From the NCBI GenBank assembly GCA_017590115.1, contig JAGGNK010009114.1, positions 17,815,937 to 17,879,936 on the forward strand: DNA of 64,000 nucleotides. The letters run 5' to 3'. The notes below the pieces were generated by a model that worked only from the letters and a program-made list of their open reading frames with translations, was not told where the DNA came from and searched no databases. The position numbers were made by a program, and so were the translations under genes. This document shows positions 9,401 through 21,268 of this stretch, one piece after another. Numbering within the stretch: position 1 is the stretch's first letter; every line of letters starts with the position of its first letter. The DNA is from Montifringilla adamsi (taxonomy: Eukaryota > Chordata > Aves > Passeriformes > Passeridae).

Positions 9401-12400
9401 AGGCGGAGATCTTATTTCTTAGTTTTTCGTATTGGCCATTCACTTAAAATTTTTCTTATATTAGACACTGCTTAGGAGGAAGTGGAATTGAATACTTAGG
9501 ACTTAAGTGGTGTCCTTCAGTTAGGTGTCTTACAGCTCCAGATGTGTGGAGGATCATGGTCTCTTATACACATCCTTAGTAAAAGAAGGATGCTTATATG
9601 CTTCCAATTCTTATTTTCTTTCTGCTCTCCTTTTTTTCCTTATGTTTGACTAGTTCAGTCTTTCATTGTTCTTTCTTTCCTAGCTTTGGGTTAATTTGTC
9701 CCTGTAGCCACAGCTGCACACTTAGGTGCCATTTTTCCTGAACACAATTTTCTTTTAGACAGGCCTGTGATAAAGATGGCCTTTCCTTTAGACTGGCCTT
9801 TGATAACTTAGATTCTATTTCATGGAAGTTTGTGTTGAAGATTAATCTTTTTATTCCTCCTCCCTTCTTCTCTTAAGCTTTGCACTGTCTTGCATCTTGG
9901 TGACATTCACCTTCAGCCTGTTCTGTACTGGGTGAATTTGAAGAGAGATGAGTTACTCTCCTTCTTGCTTTATTGCGTCTGCTATATCAAAGCAGTTCCT
10001 GAAGTACTCTAAGAGCTTGTAAGCCCATCTTAACAAATGTCTGGGTAGTTACAATTTTATATAGTGATGAACTTCTGCACCCTGTATGACTCCTCAAGTC
10101 CTCCCTCCGCCATGAATCAGAGGTCTGTTTTGGACTTCTCTCAGCACTCGTGTTTTGCACAATTATTATGTGCACCCTTCAGCAAAGATTAACTTCCTCT
10201 GTGTGTTGGACTGATGTCAGAAATGCATACTGTGCAGCATTATTTGCACCTCCAAATCTATAATGAAACAAGGATTTGGAGAAATCTTCCTAATATAAAC
10301 TTTGGGTGGCTCTTTTGGATTCTTCATGCTTAACTTGATTTTGAGCAAAATGTCACAACATGGTCCAAACAAATGTATTGATTGCAATGCTGAATTGCTG
10401 GCAGGCATTTTGGGTGCAGCTGCAGACATCTCGCAGTGACTGATCTGTGGATTGTAACTGCAGTTTTTAGTCAGTGAAAGCCATATTTGGGGTGCTAAGG
10501 AAAACACAGAACATTTTCTGCTAGTTGCAGAAATTAAAGGCTATGTGGGCTGCATTACCCCATGGAATATGGGGTTAAGAATTTGTGTTCACAGTCACCC
10601 GTGTTCTAACACTTGGCTTGAAAGGGAGAAAGTGCTCAAGCTATGAGAATAAAAAACCACATGACAGGCTGGATACTCACTTGTGCCCTTTTCTTTGTTC
10701 TGGAGATCTTTGGTGGGTTTGGTCTGGGGTTTTTTTAAAGTTGCTGTAGTGTGTTGATTTTTTGCCTGATGTCTGTTGATTTTTTTCCTTTCTTCCCCTC
10801 TTCCTTATATTTCAATTATGATGAACATAAACTGAGAAACAAATCATATTGTTTGCAGAGCTAAAAGCAGAAGCCAGTATCATGGACCAGCTGAGTAGCT
10901 CTGACAGTTCATCTGACTCTAAAAGTTCTTCGTCCTCTTCATCAAGTAGTGAAAATAGTTCTAGTGATTCTGAAGATGAGGAAATGAAGCCCTCTCTTCC
11001 GATGTCGATGCCGTATTTGCAGCCTCAGCCTACTGTGTCTGCCATACCCCAACAGGCTGTTCCTGACAAAGATGCCAGTCATAACAGATCCCAAGAGAGC
11101 AGCGGTCATATGATGAATACACTACGTAAGTACAAAGGCTGTTCTTTTCTTAGTGCACAATTCCAGACATCAAGATTCTGAAAGGAAACCATATTGTTTT
11201 TAAGTATGTCTCTGTTATAATTAAAACTGTGGGAAGTGATGCTAGGGTTTGATTGTTCAGCAGCAGGCTGAATTAGACACTGGGCTAGAAGGTTTGTGGT
11301 TCACAGAGATATTAAATTAAAGCTGAAGCAGTTGAAAATATTTCCTAAGCTGTTCTGGCTTCCTCCCAGTTCTATACATTGGGACTGGAGAACAGTAATT
11401 TTGTATTGAAAATACTTGAACTAACAGGGCACTCCCTAAACATACGCTTATCATTTCTTGGATAGAACTATGGGAAGGATAGTATGGTTGCACTACTCTG
11501 AGTTACAGAAAAGATGGTGTATTCTGAGCTGTGTCTGTTACAATTACTTATGGCAGTGATCCACTGGCCAACATGGCAAAACTGTCCTTTGCATATAAGG
11601 AAGGAGGTGATTTGCTTTCAGGTGATATTATATTATTCCACACATTCAGGCAACTAAAAATTTAATTTGAAGAGTAGCTGTGATGTTCAAGAGCGGTTGC
11701 TGCACAGTCTGGAATTGAATGCTCAATGTATTCAAAAAAAGGAAAATTTGAAAAAACTCTCACATAAAAAATAAAATCCCATTAGGCAGAGAAAGTAAAG
11801 TTCACTACCTAAATAACAGGAGTACTCAGACATAGAACTGAGTATTCAGCTATGATAACTCTTCCAGAATGGTTACATTTTTAGTTAGCTGCTTAGCTGC
11901 CAGATCTTGGTTTGAAGAGATTTCAATCTACCCTGGTTTGCAGCCTAAGATCGTTATGGTTTATCATTTATATGTAAACTTGTTATACTGAAATTTTAGA
12001 CTCTGGCAGATCTACTTTTATTTCAGCTCTTAGTGGATAACATGAATGACAGTTCTTTTTCTTTTTTCTCTTTTTTTAGCTAGTATTTAAATACTTAAAT
12101 AACCTGCATTGGTATTTAATTATGTACTGCATTAACAGATAAGATCAGAGTGAAAAGTCCTGTGACTTTGTGTGCAGAGAACTAAATGCTGCTTTCATTT
12201 TACTGTCATTTTACTGACACTGTTCACTGCAGAGAACAATGTCTTCATGTTTACAATTTGCGTAACATTAGAGTGTCACTTATTTCAACCCTTACTGACA
12301 AATGTGATTTCCCGTTCTCCACACTTTAAATTAAACTGTTATGAAAATGTGATTAAGCTTTATCCCCAGTGACAGAATCTCAGGTGGCAACACTTCCAGT

Positions 12401-15400
12401 GAGAAATACAAGTACAGGTGGCCAAGTCCACCAGTTCCAGCATAGGGAGAAAATGCTGCTTAAACCATGACAACATCATGACTGTTTCAGGGGGAGCTGG
12501 TGGCTTGATGTTGCTTGAGAATCATGTTGACAGGTAGAACCTCTGCTTGTAACCTTAGGCCTCTGAGCTTGCCCAGCTCTTGAGATTATTGCCATTTACT
12601 TCTATTATGGTTACAGATATGTTGCTGCTTAAAACAATTCCATCCCCAACTTCCAGTGCAGTTAGCATTTAGAAGACACCTCCACTAGTTAAAGATCAAA
12701 CCAGCTACTTCCAAAACTGCTCTTTAGCTCTGTTGCTGAGGGAATTTGGCAGGAGAGTGGAACCTGGAGAAACTAAACGGATAGCACATTGTTCTACTTT
12801 GAATGGCAAGAGTTCTCAGTCAGATTTTGTACAGTCATTTCTTCCATCTCAAATAAGATTTTGCAAAAATAAAATACTGAATCAACAAATGTCAGCACAA
12901 GCTGCTTGCTTGTCTAATCTTGCTTTGAGGTGTGTGCTTATGTCTGTGACTAGTTTTGCGCACCTCTGTAGAACTGGGGCCATACCAGGTAATTAGTGAA
13001 GTTTTTCTTTGACTTTCTGTGTGCAGGGAGAAGGTTGGGGGAAGCTTAGACAGCAGAGTTTTATCTTGCATGTAGAAATTATACAGCTGAAATTTGTAGA
13101 ACTTGGAAAACAGAGGAGGTAGTGTCTAGAGCATGGTAATGAAATACTTCTGTCAGATACAAATCTACGTCTTCAGGAATCTGGGGCTCAAGACTGCCCC
13201 TCACTCCCAAAATACTGCTTCTTCCCCTTTCTACCTTGAGAAGCTGATTATATAGGCTCACAGCTTGCCTTAAAACAAAGTCTGTAAATAGTGACACTAA
13301 TGAATCTGTTCTTCATGAATATTTGATCATATGTTGCTTTATGTCTACTTTTTGTTTAAACAAGGGTTATGTTAAACAAAGTAACTTTCCAAAGAAAACC
13401 CAGCATAGATGGGCTATTCTGCAGCCTTGTGTTAGGTACTTAGTATTCAGCACAACTTCACTTCTTTTGATGCTTGGTACAAACATAGCTGTTTTACTTT
13501 GACAAATAATTTTCCCTTGTATTAGTTTGGTGTTGGTGTGACCACTAAGATTTGTGAGACAGTGTTCACTCCTGTGAGTTTCCCTGTCCCCTATAACTAG
13601 CAAGAATTCAGATCAATATATTGCATTCACTTATTTAAAAACACAGGAAATGTAATTTGCAGTGCAATCTATTCCCCTAATTAATATTGCTAATAAGCAG
13701 CTGGCACCATGAAAACAATTCAGCAGTTCACCCTCACTTCATCGCTGCCTCCTAAGTACAACAGTCTAGATGTTTCTTCAGGGTCCTCATTAAATGAGCT
13801 TTCTCTCTGGGCACCAAATCCATCTGAAAGCCACCAGCTCTAGATTGTGCTATTTTGCCCTCTCTCTGAAGGTGTTTTTCTGAAATAGGATTGCAAAAAT
13901 GAGGCAGAAAGCTTAGCCTGAAGTAAATCCTAAAAGATTAATTCTGACTCTGGAACTTGGAGTTCTTGCTTTTCCCATCTGCTGGTTTTCACAAGCATTG
14001 GTATTTTTGGCTGGTGTTACAGCATTTGTGTAATTTCTATTAACTGTGTTGAAATAACTTTTGAAGGCTGCTGAAACACCATTTGGAAGGTTATCTTCTT
14101 GTTCACACTCCCTGTCCTCCCATAAAGTAGCTAGTGCATAAGAGGGCTGGGATTTCTAAGAATTCACTGTAATTCTCCTTTGAGTGATAAATACATGAAT
14201 TAAATTTACCAATACCTTCTCTATCTTGAAAGATCTTTTAGGCTATTACATTGTTCTGAATAATTATTTACAAATAACTTGGTTTTGTTCTTTCTAAAGT
14301 GCTTTTTAAATTTGTCTTAAAATAATCTGGCTGTAATTTTTTTCTCTATATAGAGGATTGTAAGGAAAAAAAAGTCTACAATAATACTTTAAAGATTTTT
14401 GGAAACAACCATCTTGACTATTCTTTTCTTATATAAAGTGTTTTTGTTGTTGCAGAGAAGCACGTACCACTTTCTAAGCATTATTGATGACACAGTGGAA
14501 AACAAAGGAAGGCTAAATGCAGCCATGTTAAAGACTCCAGTGTTCTGGCAGAAAGGATATGCCTGAGAATAAAAGATCCAATCTGAGTCTTGTGGGGGTT
14601 TTGATGTGAGAATAGTGTGTTGACTCAGTTTTCTCAGTTTCAATGATTTTTCTTTTGTTTTTAGGCCATTTCTGCACAGCCTGAGATGATTTTTTTTTCT
14701 TTTGTAATGGTTGTTTGGCAAGGGAGGTGTGGGTAAAAGCATACCAGTTGGAACAGACTCCTAAAAACGTGTGGGAAGTTGCGAGATATGATGTAGATTG
14801 TGTAGAGCATGCTGCTGTATTTTTTGTTAGCTATCTGTCATCCTGGGAAGATTCCCTTCCTCACACCCCCTGAGTTTATGGACATCCACAGCAAGCACAG
14901 TGTAGCCTTTTTACTTCCTGATTTTGAAATATATAGAGCGAGCCACCAAATTAAAGTGCTTTGTAAAATTTCTTTTGATGTTTTGTTTGCTCACTTGTTC
15001 CAAAACCAGTTTGAAATAGTAGGTCACTGATACATCTTTAAGTGGTATGTCAAAGAGCTGCTCTTCTTGATTGAGACACCACTTTGTTTTCAAGCACAGC
15101 TGAGTAGCATTCAGATGTGTTTCCAAAAAAACCCAACAACTTGTTTTTCGTAAAACTGCATTCACCAGCAGTTTTTCCACTTGTGAAACATGAAAATGTG
15201 GGTGGCAGAGATAGCTAGGTGTTGTCTTTTGTGATCTGGTGATGTTAAATAAATGCCCTTGTGCAAATATGCTAATGGCTTCCTTGCCAAGATTTTAAAA
15301 TTATAGAAAACTGATCTCTCTAAGGTTCTGTCACTGTGAGTTTGGTTCTACACCTACGAATTCTTTTATCATACAATAGTTTGGGTTAAAAGAGACTTGA

Positions 15401-15579
15401 AAGATCATCTAGTCCAGCCCCCTTACCTGTTTGCTATTAGCTTTTGTAAACCTTAATTGGGAAAGGGATTATCATGAAAGAAGAAAATGGTTTCCTTGAA
15501 AATGACTAATATGTTGACTCTTTTTCTTCTAGGAAATGACTTGCAGCTGAGTGAATCTGGAAGCGATAGTGATGACTGA
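3326..15579 (+). CDS. EAF2: EAF2, ELL-associated factor 2 (complete, six coding exons)
   Basis: Known role: nuclear partner of the RNA polymerase II elongation factors ELL/ELL2, found with them in elongation complexes; in mammals an androgen-induced growth suppressor (U19). Joined exons 3326-3428, 5747-5841, 6519-6655, 7441-7586, 10859-11125 and 15533-15579 give 795 nt, 264 residues plus stop, close to human EAF2 (260). Every junction is GT-AG and keeps frame. The conserved EAF N-terminal domain spans about residues 13-115, with [20 protein letters not shown] and [20 protein letters not shown] Gln run (125-129) and an acidic Ser-rich transactivation-type segment (about 173-202, including nine Ser at 183-191) follow. 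The tail ends [14 protein letters not shown]. It is EAF2 rather than paralogue EAF1 because residues 13-115 and the tail match human EAF2 nearly throughout. It is driven from the CpG island shared with IQCB1. Confidence 0.97.
3429..5746 (+). other. EAF2 intron 1
   Basis: Intron of 2,318 bp. The first part is the tail of the CpG island. A sharply bounded GC-rich patch lies at about 4555-4975. The rest is AT-rich with no feature recognised. Confidence 0.85.
4555..4975. other. GC- and CpG-rich patch in EAF2 intron 1
   Basis: A block of about 420 bp is rich in CpG, with AT-rich sequence directly on both sides. Open frames on both strands (for example 4588-4959, minus) follow from the base composition and show no known domain. 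It could be a second regulatory island or an old GC-rich insertion. I saw no terminal repeats or target duplication. Confidence 0.5.
5747..5841 (+). CDS. EAF2: EAF2 coding exon 2
   Basis: Acceptor TATATTTAG, then residues 35-66 (YDFKPASID to TLPNIE), then donor GAG|GTGAGT. Ends in phase 0. Part of the conserved EAF domain. Confidence 0.95.
5842..6518 (+). other. EAF2 intron 2
   Basis: Intron of 677 bp bounded by GTGAGT and TTTAATAG. Nothing further was recognised. Confidence 0.85.
6519..6655 (+). CDS. EAF2: EAF2 coding exon 3
   Basis: Acceptor TTTAATAG, then residues 67-111 plus two bases of Arg112. Contains [20 protein letters not shown] and the [13 protein letters not shown] core. Donor ACCAG|GTGGGT is a little weak. 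Reading through it would add a new tail ending at 6755. Confidence 0.95.
7221..7248 (+). repeat. 14-bp tandem duplication, AT-rich
   Basis: Two adjacent copies of TACAATATTAATA plus one variable base, inside EAF2 intron 3. Confidence 0.8.
7381..7420 (+). repeat. Perfect 20-bp tandem duplication next to exon 4 acceptor
   Basis: TGCCTTCTAGTAATTAAAAG occurs twice head to tail, ending 20 bp before EAF2 exon 4. Each unit carries a CTTCTAG that resembles an acceptor. Use of the second (AG at 7409-7410) would place a TAA almost at once in the reading frame. Confidence 0.95.
7441..7586 (+). CDS. EAF2: EAF2 coding exon 4
   Basis: Acceptor TTTTACACACAG, then residues 112-160. Encodes [18 protein letters not shown] and the linker through MDDIER, with donor CGGG|GTAAGC. 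The five Gln use mixed CAG/CAA codons. A tandem 20-bp duplication lies just upstream of the acceptor (7381-7420). Confidence 0.95.
8570..9010 (-). mobile_element. Old CR1-like LINE remnant
   Basis: The left edge resembles a reversed CR1 3' end (the 'ATCTAGTCCATCC' stretch near 8603). It is followed by the pattern of reversed CR1 coding sequence, including 'CCATTCCAGGGCTTTGCTC' and 'CCAATCTTTCCTTAG'. It is heavily diverged, so the right-hand limit is approximate. Confidence 0.5.
8821..8840 (+). repeat. 10-bp tandem duplication
   Basis: TTTCACAGAC occurs twice in a row within the old CR1-like remnant. Confidence 0.9.
10859..11125 (+). CDS. EAF2: EAF2 coding exon 5 (Ser/acidic region)
   Basis: Acceptor TTGTTTGCAG, then residues 161-249, then a CTAC|GTAAGT donor. 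The Ser-rich block uses AGT, TCT, TCG, TCC and TCA codons, so it is not a simple repeat expansion. Residues 202-240, rich in Pro and Gln, are the least like mammals. An upstream in-frame ATG at 10849 is intronic and was not used. Confidence 0.95.
11126..15532 (+). other. EAF2 intron 5
   Basis: Intron of 4,407 bp, AT-rich. It contains a short reversed CR1 3' end at 15368-15430. Open frames such as 12733-12996 (plus) and 14389-14742 (minus) have no recognisable similarity and were not called. Confidence 0.8.
15368..15430 (-). mobile_element. CR1 LINE 3'-end fragment
   Basis: Reversed CR1 terminus: TTTGGGTTAAAAGAGACTTG followed by GATCATCTAGTCCAGCCCCC. This is the usual avian CR1 3' end read on the opposite strand, only about 60 bp long, 100 bp upstream of EAF2 exon 6. 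Confidence 0.85.
15533..15579 (+). CDS. EAF2: EAF2 coding exon 6 (last)
   Basis: Acceptor TTTTTCTTCTAG, then residues 250-264 (the conserved acidic tail), with TGA at 15577-15579. Confidence 0.95.
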
Positions 15580-16375
15580 ACAACTTTTTGGCCTTAAATG
15601 TATCACCTTTTTTTGCTAAATATGTCTTAGCATCTGTTTTGCACTAAGATTAGATTACCAGAGACTGGAATGAATGTCCTCAATTTTGATAATAGACATC
15701 CTAATTTTCTACTGACACATCATGTCTGTTATACAGCAGCATTGATATCCTGTCAGTGCTATGGTTATGTGTTTATCTTTCAAATTACTGTATTTACAGT
15801 AAAATTGTGTATGATCTGATTTTGATTATTTTTGCCTCAGCCACCTGTTTTACTTGAAACTGATTTGTAATAGCTAGTTACTTTATATAAATAGCTATGA
15901 AATGGAGAAATTTCTGATATTTATGGAGGCAAGTTTCCTTCCTATCACTTAAATGCTGATCTCATAACTTTGACTTGGAGGGAGAGAAAGAGACAACAAC
16001 TAAATGAGGTTTGCTGTGTCAGCTACACATTTTGTTCAGTTCACAGTTCATACCTTTAAGGAAACTGCTGAATAATATGGTCCACTAGTGCAGTTACAGT
16101 TTACAATTGTTCAACACATTGCTGAATTCTTAATTTCATTATATAATGGGACTTTATATATTTCTGAGCCTCAAGATTCCTAAGGGAACTTGTCTGTTCT
16201 CTGCCTGTTTTATGTAACTTGAATAGGGCAGTCTTTTTACAACCTTTTTGTATCTAAATTTAGGTAACTGCAGAGACAGCAATGAATTTCATTCATTTAA
16301 TTCTGTAACGGAAATCAGAAAATTTCTTTGTAGAAGTATAAAAGTAATTTAATAAAGCAAATGTTTATCATTTTC
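15580..16375 (+). other. EAF2: EAF2 3' untranslated region
   Basis: AT-rich sequence from the EAF2 stop to just past an AATAAA. The end is placed about 20 bp after the signal and is approximate. A second AATAAA about 100 bp downstream could give a slightly longer form. Confidence 0.75.
16351..16356 (+). terminator. Polyadenylation signal AATAAA (EAF2)
   Basis: Canonical hexamer about 770 nt after the stop. It is followed within 40 nt by a T/G-rich stretch (GTCTGTTTTTACTGG), as expected for a cleavage site. Confidence 0.75.
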
Positions 16376-16457
16376 ATGCATCAGAGTCTGTTTTTACTGG
16401 TTAAGAATTCAATTTTGTACCTAAAGTAGTCATGCCAGTGAAGGGATCAGGTGAAGA

Positions 16458-16463
16458 AATAAA
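16458..16463 (+). terminator. Possible second EAF2 polyadenylation signal
   Basis: AATAAA 107 nt after the first signal. A TGTTTGTTGCTTTTGTT stretch follows about 55 nt further on. Alternative use is inferred. Confidence 0.35.
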
Positions 16464-16983
16464 GCAGTGAAATAGTAGCTAGTAAGGACTCTCTAACCTG
16501 TCTACAAGACTGAAATGTTTGTTGCTTTTGTTCCACTGAGGTGACCCTTAGTAAGAGCTTGCCAAAAGTTTATGGTGATGCAACTGAATGTTTATTACAG
16601 ATTACATCCAAATGCCAGTGGGAACTAATACCATATTAGATGAGAAAAGGTCTTTTTTCGTATATGAAATTATACTTCAAGACTTAAAGAATTGAGGATC
16701 AGACTCTAAATTTCATCCTGTAATTTACCACTTAAGAGTTTTGTAACAGTAGCAAATGTCTGTAGGGTGAGTTCTGACAAGATAAGTCTGTTCAGTCTTG
16801 CACAGAAGTCTCCTTTGCTGGATTGCAGTGGTTAGATCACAGCTCTGTGTTTAAACTCTGAGGATTGAATCCCATATGTCAGCCTGAATGTGCACACATG
16901 GAAAAAACTGCACACTCAGTAAATGTATACAATAGATGCTACTAGAGGAGCTTATTCTCTGAACTCTGCTCTATCAGCCCAGT

Positions 16984-17017
16984 GAAATATGGGAAATGAA
17001 ATGAAATATGGGAAATG
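16984..17017 (+). repeat. 15-bp direct repeat, two copies
   Basis: GAAATATGGGAAATG occurs at 16984-16998 and 17003-17017, with a 19-bp period. Confidence 0.9.
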
Positions 17018-18308
17018 CTACTTTCTGATGCTTCCAGACCTTGTGCTCTGCACCAGGTCACAGCTCGTTAATCTTCTGTCTTCCTAAAGTTGGTATTGTA
17101 AGAAGAAAAATGTTCTTGTGTTTGTAATCAAGGGAAAAAACTCAGAGGTGAGCAGGTGTTAGAAAAGGGCTAATGCTCAACCTTGAGGAAGGATGCTATG
17201 TAATAACCCCTGTAAGACATTGGAAACTCTTGAGGGAAAGAGGATTGAGGTCTCTCATAGATCCTAGCTGTTGGTGTGGGAACTGTAGCAGAGTACCTGG
17301 CTCTTGGGATGTGCTGCTGATAAAGTCAGCCAGGGCAGTGTGAGGAGCTGAGATGTTGCACCTTAGCACTAAGGAGCAGCCCTGTGTGCTAAATAAAGGG
17401 GTCTGTGATAATGCAGTGTCCTGAGCTGAAATGTCTTCTCTTTGCCTTCCCTATGCCCCAGTGGTTCATTTGCATCAAAGTCTTCCCTTAGGATGATGCT
17501 AAATTCTAATTCCAGCCATAATGCTGCTGTTTTTCCTGAATAACAGGGCATCCAGGGTGTACAGAATGAGCAGATGTGTGGAAGCACTGACCATGCTACA
17601 ATCTAAATCATGCAGAGCACATGTATTCATGAGTTATAATCTCTTCTTCAGTGATAAAACTGTTGAGTGCAGTCTGTCTATAACTGTGCTCACGTGTATA
17701 CAGGTGCTTAAATATAGCTCAGGGAGTAAAGCAGATTTCCAGGTTCCTGGGTCTCAGGACTGTAACTAAGCCTGTGCTATCTTTAGGATTTGATCTTTGG
17801 GTTGAAAGCTTTCTAGGAAGGGAAGAACATTATTGAAGCTTTTGTACAGTATGTAGTACAGAGTGGTTAGTGGCCAGTCAGGCATTTTGTCAAATGCTAC
17901 AATTGTAATAATGCAGGAAAGCTTCCCTTTAAGTAATGGGACTTTACTTCCCTTTAAATAATGTGGATAAGATTCTGTAACAGTTCTTGGAGAGATAAGG
18001 GAAAAAGGATAACATGTAAATGCATTAAAGAATAAACCTCTGCATGCCATTTCCATCCCAAACATATGTGATTGGCTCCCCCCTTATCCATGTACCTGTC
18101 AAACATCAGCAGGTGAGCTAAGGAGCTTGTGCAGCCTCTTCTCGTGCAGAGGACTTGGCAAGGGTGTAATTTGTGACTTGCAAGGGGCATTTCCTCCCCT
18201 AACGCTGGGGTTGTGTGCCCTGAGCAGTGCTGAGCCTCCATATCTCCTACTGCAGGTTGTTCCCAAATGGCATGAGTGAGAAGGGATTGCATTGAGATTT
18301 TCAAGCAA

Positions 18309-18331
18309 TTTTTTTTTTTTTTTTTTTTTTT
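18309..18331. repeat. Poly(T) tract, 23 T
   Basis: Uninterrupted T run. On the minus strand an AATAAA lies 42 bp before the corresponding A run (18379-18374), so a retroposed tail is conceivable. No gene copy was recognised beside it. Confidence 0.9.
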
Positions 18332-21227
18332 GACCCTGATTTAGAAATTCTATTCTTCTCCCTTAAAACCAGTTTTATTCATGTGATATCAATTTAACTA
18401 GAAAGTAATAAAAACAGTAACAGCTGTAAGTTCCATGACCACTATTCCTACAACCTCTGAGTATCTCTTTCAAAACGACTTGAAATATATCTGGCTCTCT
18501 TATTTCTTTCAGTTATTTTGTCTTTACATCCAGAGATTTAAAGCACTTGTGTGTGTATCTCTAAGCAGCAGGTATATTTGAATACTATTTTGAGGCATTA
18601 TATATTTTTCTGTGACTTTATAATGAAACTATTGTGTATATTTTGGATTTGAAGAACAGCTGCTTATCACTTATATTGATAAATCAAAAATACCTTCCCA
18701 ATGCAGCTGAAAACTTGAGAATTTTTTAGTCTTCAATGCTAAGGACCACTGCAGCCACAGTCCATCTGCCCCTTCTCTCTGCATGGCACCTGGTACAAGC
18801 ACAGTTTGACTGGTAACTACTTCAAGGTTGCAGTATTCACCCCCCGTTAATTCCTGAAATAGGGATTATGTGTGTTTACCAATTGTACCTACCTTGCCTG
18901 GCAGCTTCCAATTCTTTTAAGAACCCTGTCCTCTTGTTTTTCATGAATCCTGCCCTGGGGCATGTGGACAGGCTGAGACCATCTCTTCAGGATAGCTCTG
19001 GCACCATGGTATTCCATGATAAACACTGGGATTGCCATATACTTGGGGTTTTTTGAAAGCAGGGTATAATAATTTTTCAGATTAAAGGACTTGACTAAGT
19101 CACTTCTGTGCTAACAGAGAGTGCATCACCTTAACAACAGAACCACAGTATTTTTAAGAAGAATTATTTGTTGGGTTTTTCTTGACTGATTTCTGGGGAA
19201 CCAAATATGAACAGATCATCTCAGATAATAAGTTTGATTTGGTACTCAAGACGTTGATCCACAAAAATCATATAATTTCTGGCCAACACTTTTCATTTTC
19301 TTTAGAATTTCTACAGGAAGGTTTCTGAGCACAGCCAAACAGATGGTCGAATCCTCCTTAAACAGAAGAGATGAGGTTGCATAAACTGGACTGACAGAAA
19401 TGAAGAAGCTCAGAGGAAGAAAGAGAACATAACTTGGGTCATGATGGTTGCTAGGCTAAATGCTTGCAGTACATGTGAATTCCTTCTCTCACCACTTTTT
19501 GAGGTCATTCAGCCAACCACATAAGGTGCTAAGGACAGTCTTGATACATATGGGTTTCAGACCAGCTTTTTGAGGACATGTAAAAAGAAGAATGAGGAAA
19601 AAGAGTTTTGAACATTGTTAAAGTATATATTCCTGCTGCTTTGATCATGTAGGGGAAATGCAATAAGAAGGTGAAGACGTGCTGAAATGAGGAGAAAAAG
19701 GCGAGAAATGATAATGTCTTTCACAGTTTAGACCTCAAATATGATATAAGTAGTCATCCACATCTGCGGGGGAATAGAGAGACTTCTGTGTCTCAGCTAT
19801 TACTCTGCCCAGTTCAATGAAACTAGAGTAGCTGCTTTTCCTGGTTGTTAACTGGTTAGCAGTAGCATCCCAAGGCAGCAGCTCCTTGCTTACCAGATAT
19901 ATGCATTGAAGTGGGCTGAAGTAATAGAAGTCCCTAAAGCATCTGTTACTGTGGGGTTTATTTCCCCACTTGCAGATTGTCTCGATGGAGAAAAGCTCCT
20001 GAAGGGCAGACTCAGAGGTCAAGGCTTGTGTTGTCATGGAGAACTACTCAGCTCCAAAACAGAAATCCCAACTTCTCATACAAGGTTTGTGTAAAGTGCC
20101 ACATCTGCTGGGAACAGCAAAGGCTTGGGCTCTAGTTGTTTCTGTGGTTTTCTGAATCCATAGAAGAAATGAGTATGTTCTCAAATTTTCCTTCTCTCAA
20201 AGCAAATCCCTCTGCTGTGGTCAGGAAGGAATGGAGGTTAGAAGCAAAGATGAAGGAGTCTTTCATTCAACAGAGAAGGCTTTGTTGATGTACAACACAA
20301 ACCTGGTGAGTTAGCTGCTGAGACCTCTCTTGACTGGCTTTGAACAGGGGCCCTTGTTACAGAACCTGTTCTCCATCTCTCATCTCCCATGCGCTGAGCA
20401 GCCTGGCTTGTTCTCCTAAGTGCTTACGCATGACAGAGGATTACTTGCTCTGTCTAAGAGATGAGGCCTTCTTCATGCTGTTTAAGTTTAAAGAAAAGTG
20501 GAGTGTCTTAAAAAGTTAATTAAAGAAGACCCAACAGCAACCTAAACTCTTCTTTAATATCTTTAGTTTCACTTCCACATGCTGTGTATCTTGTTCTACC
20601 AGTTTCAGTGCTCTTGCAAAACAGTTGCACAATGGCTTCCTTTTAGCAACCAGCAGAACTAAACTTGAGCTCTCCTAACTGAATGTACCTTTTCTGAGAT
20701 GTGCTGAATTTCCAATAAGCTCTACAGAACCCCATTTTTCCTTGTGCCTTTTCATTGCTACAGCTTTTGGAATAACTACTCATGGGCATCCTCACATACA
20801 GCCCCCAGAGAGACATGGGAGCAGGTTGCAGCATGAAAATACCAACTCATCCCTTATCCAATTACCTTTTTTACACCTGACTCTCTGCACATTAGCAATT
20901 TATGAAAAGATTTAGGCTTTTACCAGAGTTTTGATCCAAATGTTTATAGTAGTAATAAAAAAATCTACCACTGTGAATTGTTCCAAAAAGCTAAGGCTCT
21001 TTTAAAGGCCAGTGTCTGATTGAGATTCTCCCTTCAAATAAAAACATGTTTGTGCCAGCATGCTGCAATGAGGGCACAACAAACTATTTTGGAATTATCT
21101 GTCCTTCAGTGATTCTGCTGGAAATGTTTGTGTGCCTTATTATGATCCTCTCCCACCACAGTGTGGAATAACTTCCACTCCCATGCTGCATGATGACCTG
21201 GGCTTTTGGGTTTTTTTCTGGTTTCTT

Positions 21228-21228
<1 letters not shown>

Positions 21229-21268
<40 letters not shown>
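21229..21268. repeat. Poly(T) tract, 40 T
   Basis: The longest homopolymer in the window. Its length is likely to vary between individuals and to be hard to sequence. The poly-Lys frames read across it on the minus strand are not genes. Confidence 0.95.

Larger units (their letters stand above)
7587..10858 (+). other. EAF2 intron 4
   Basis: Intron of 3,272 bp. It contains a worn CR1-like remnant at about 8570-9010 and a 10-bp tandem duplication at 8821-8840. An open frame at 10217-10507 (minus) shows no recognisable domain and was not called. Confidence 0.8.

Noticed and set aside
10849..10858. Alternative EAF2 start at an ATG just before exon 5
   Set aside because: The ATG is intronic, part of the CATATTGTTTGCAG acceptor region. 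The upstream exons join in frame and match the conserved N-terminal domain.
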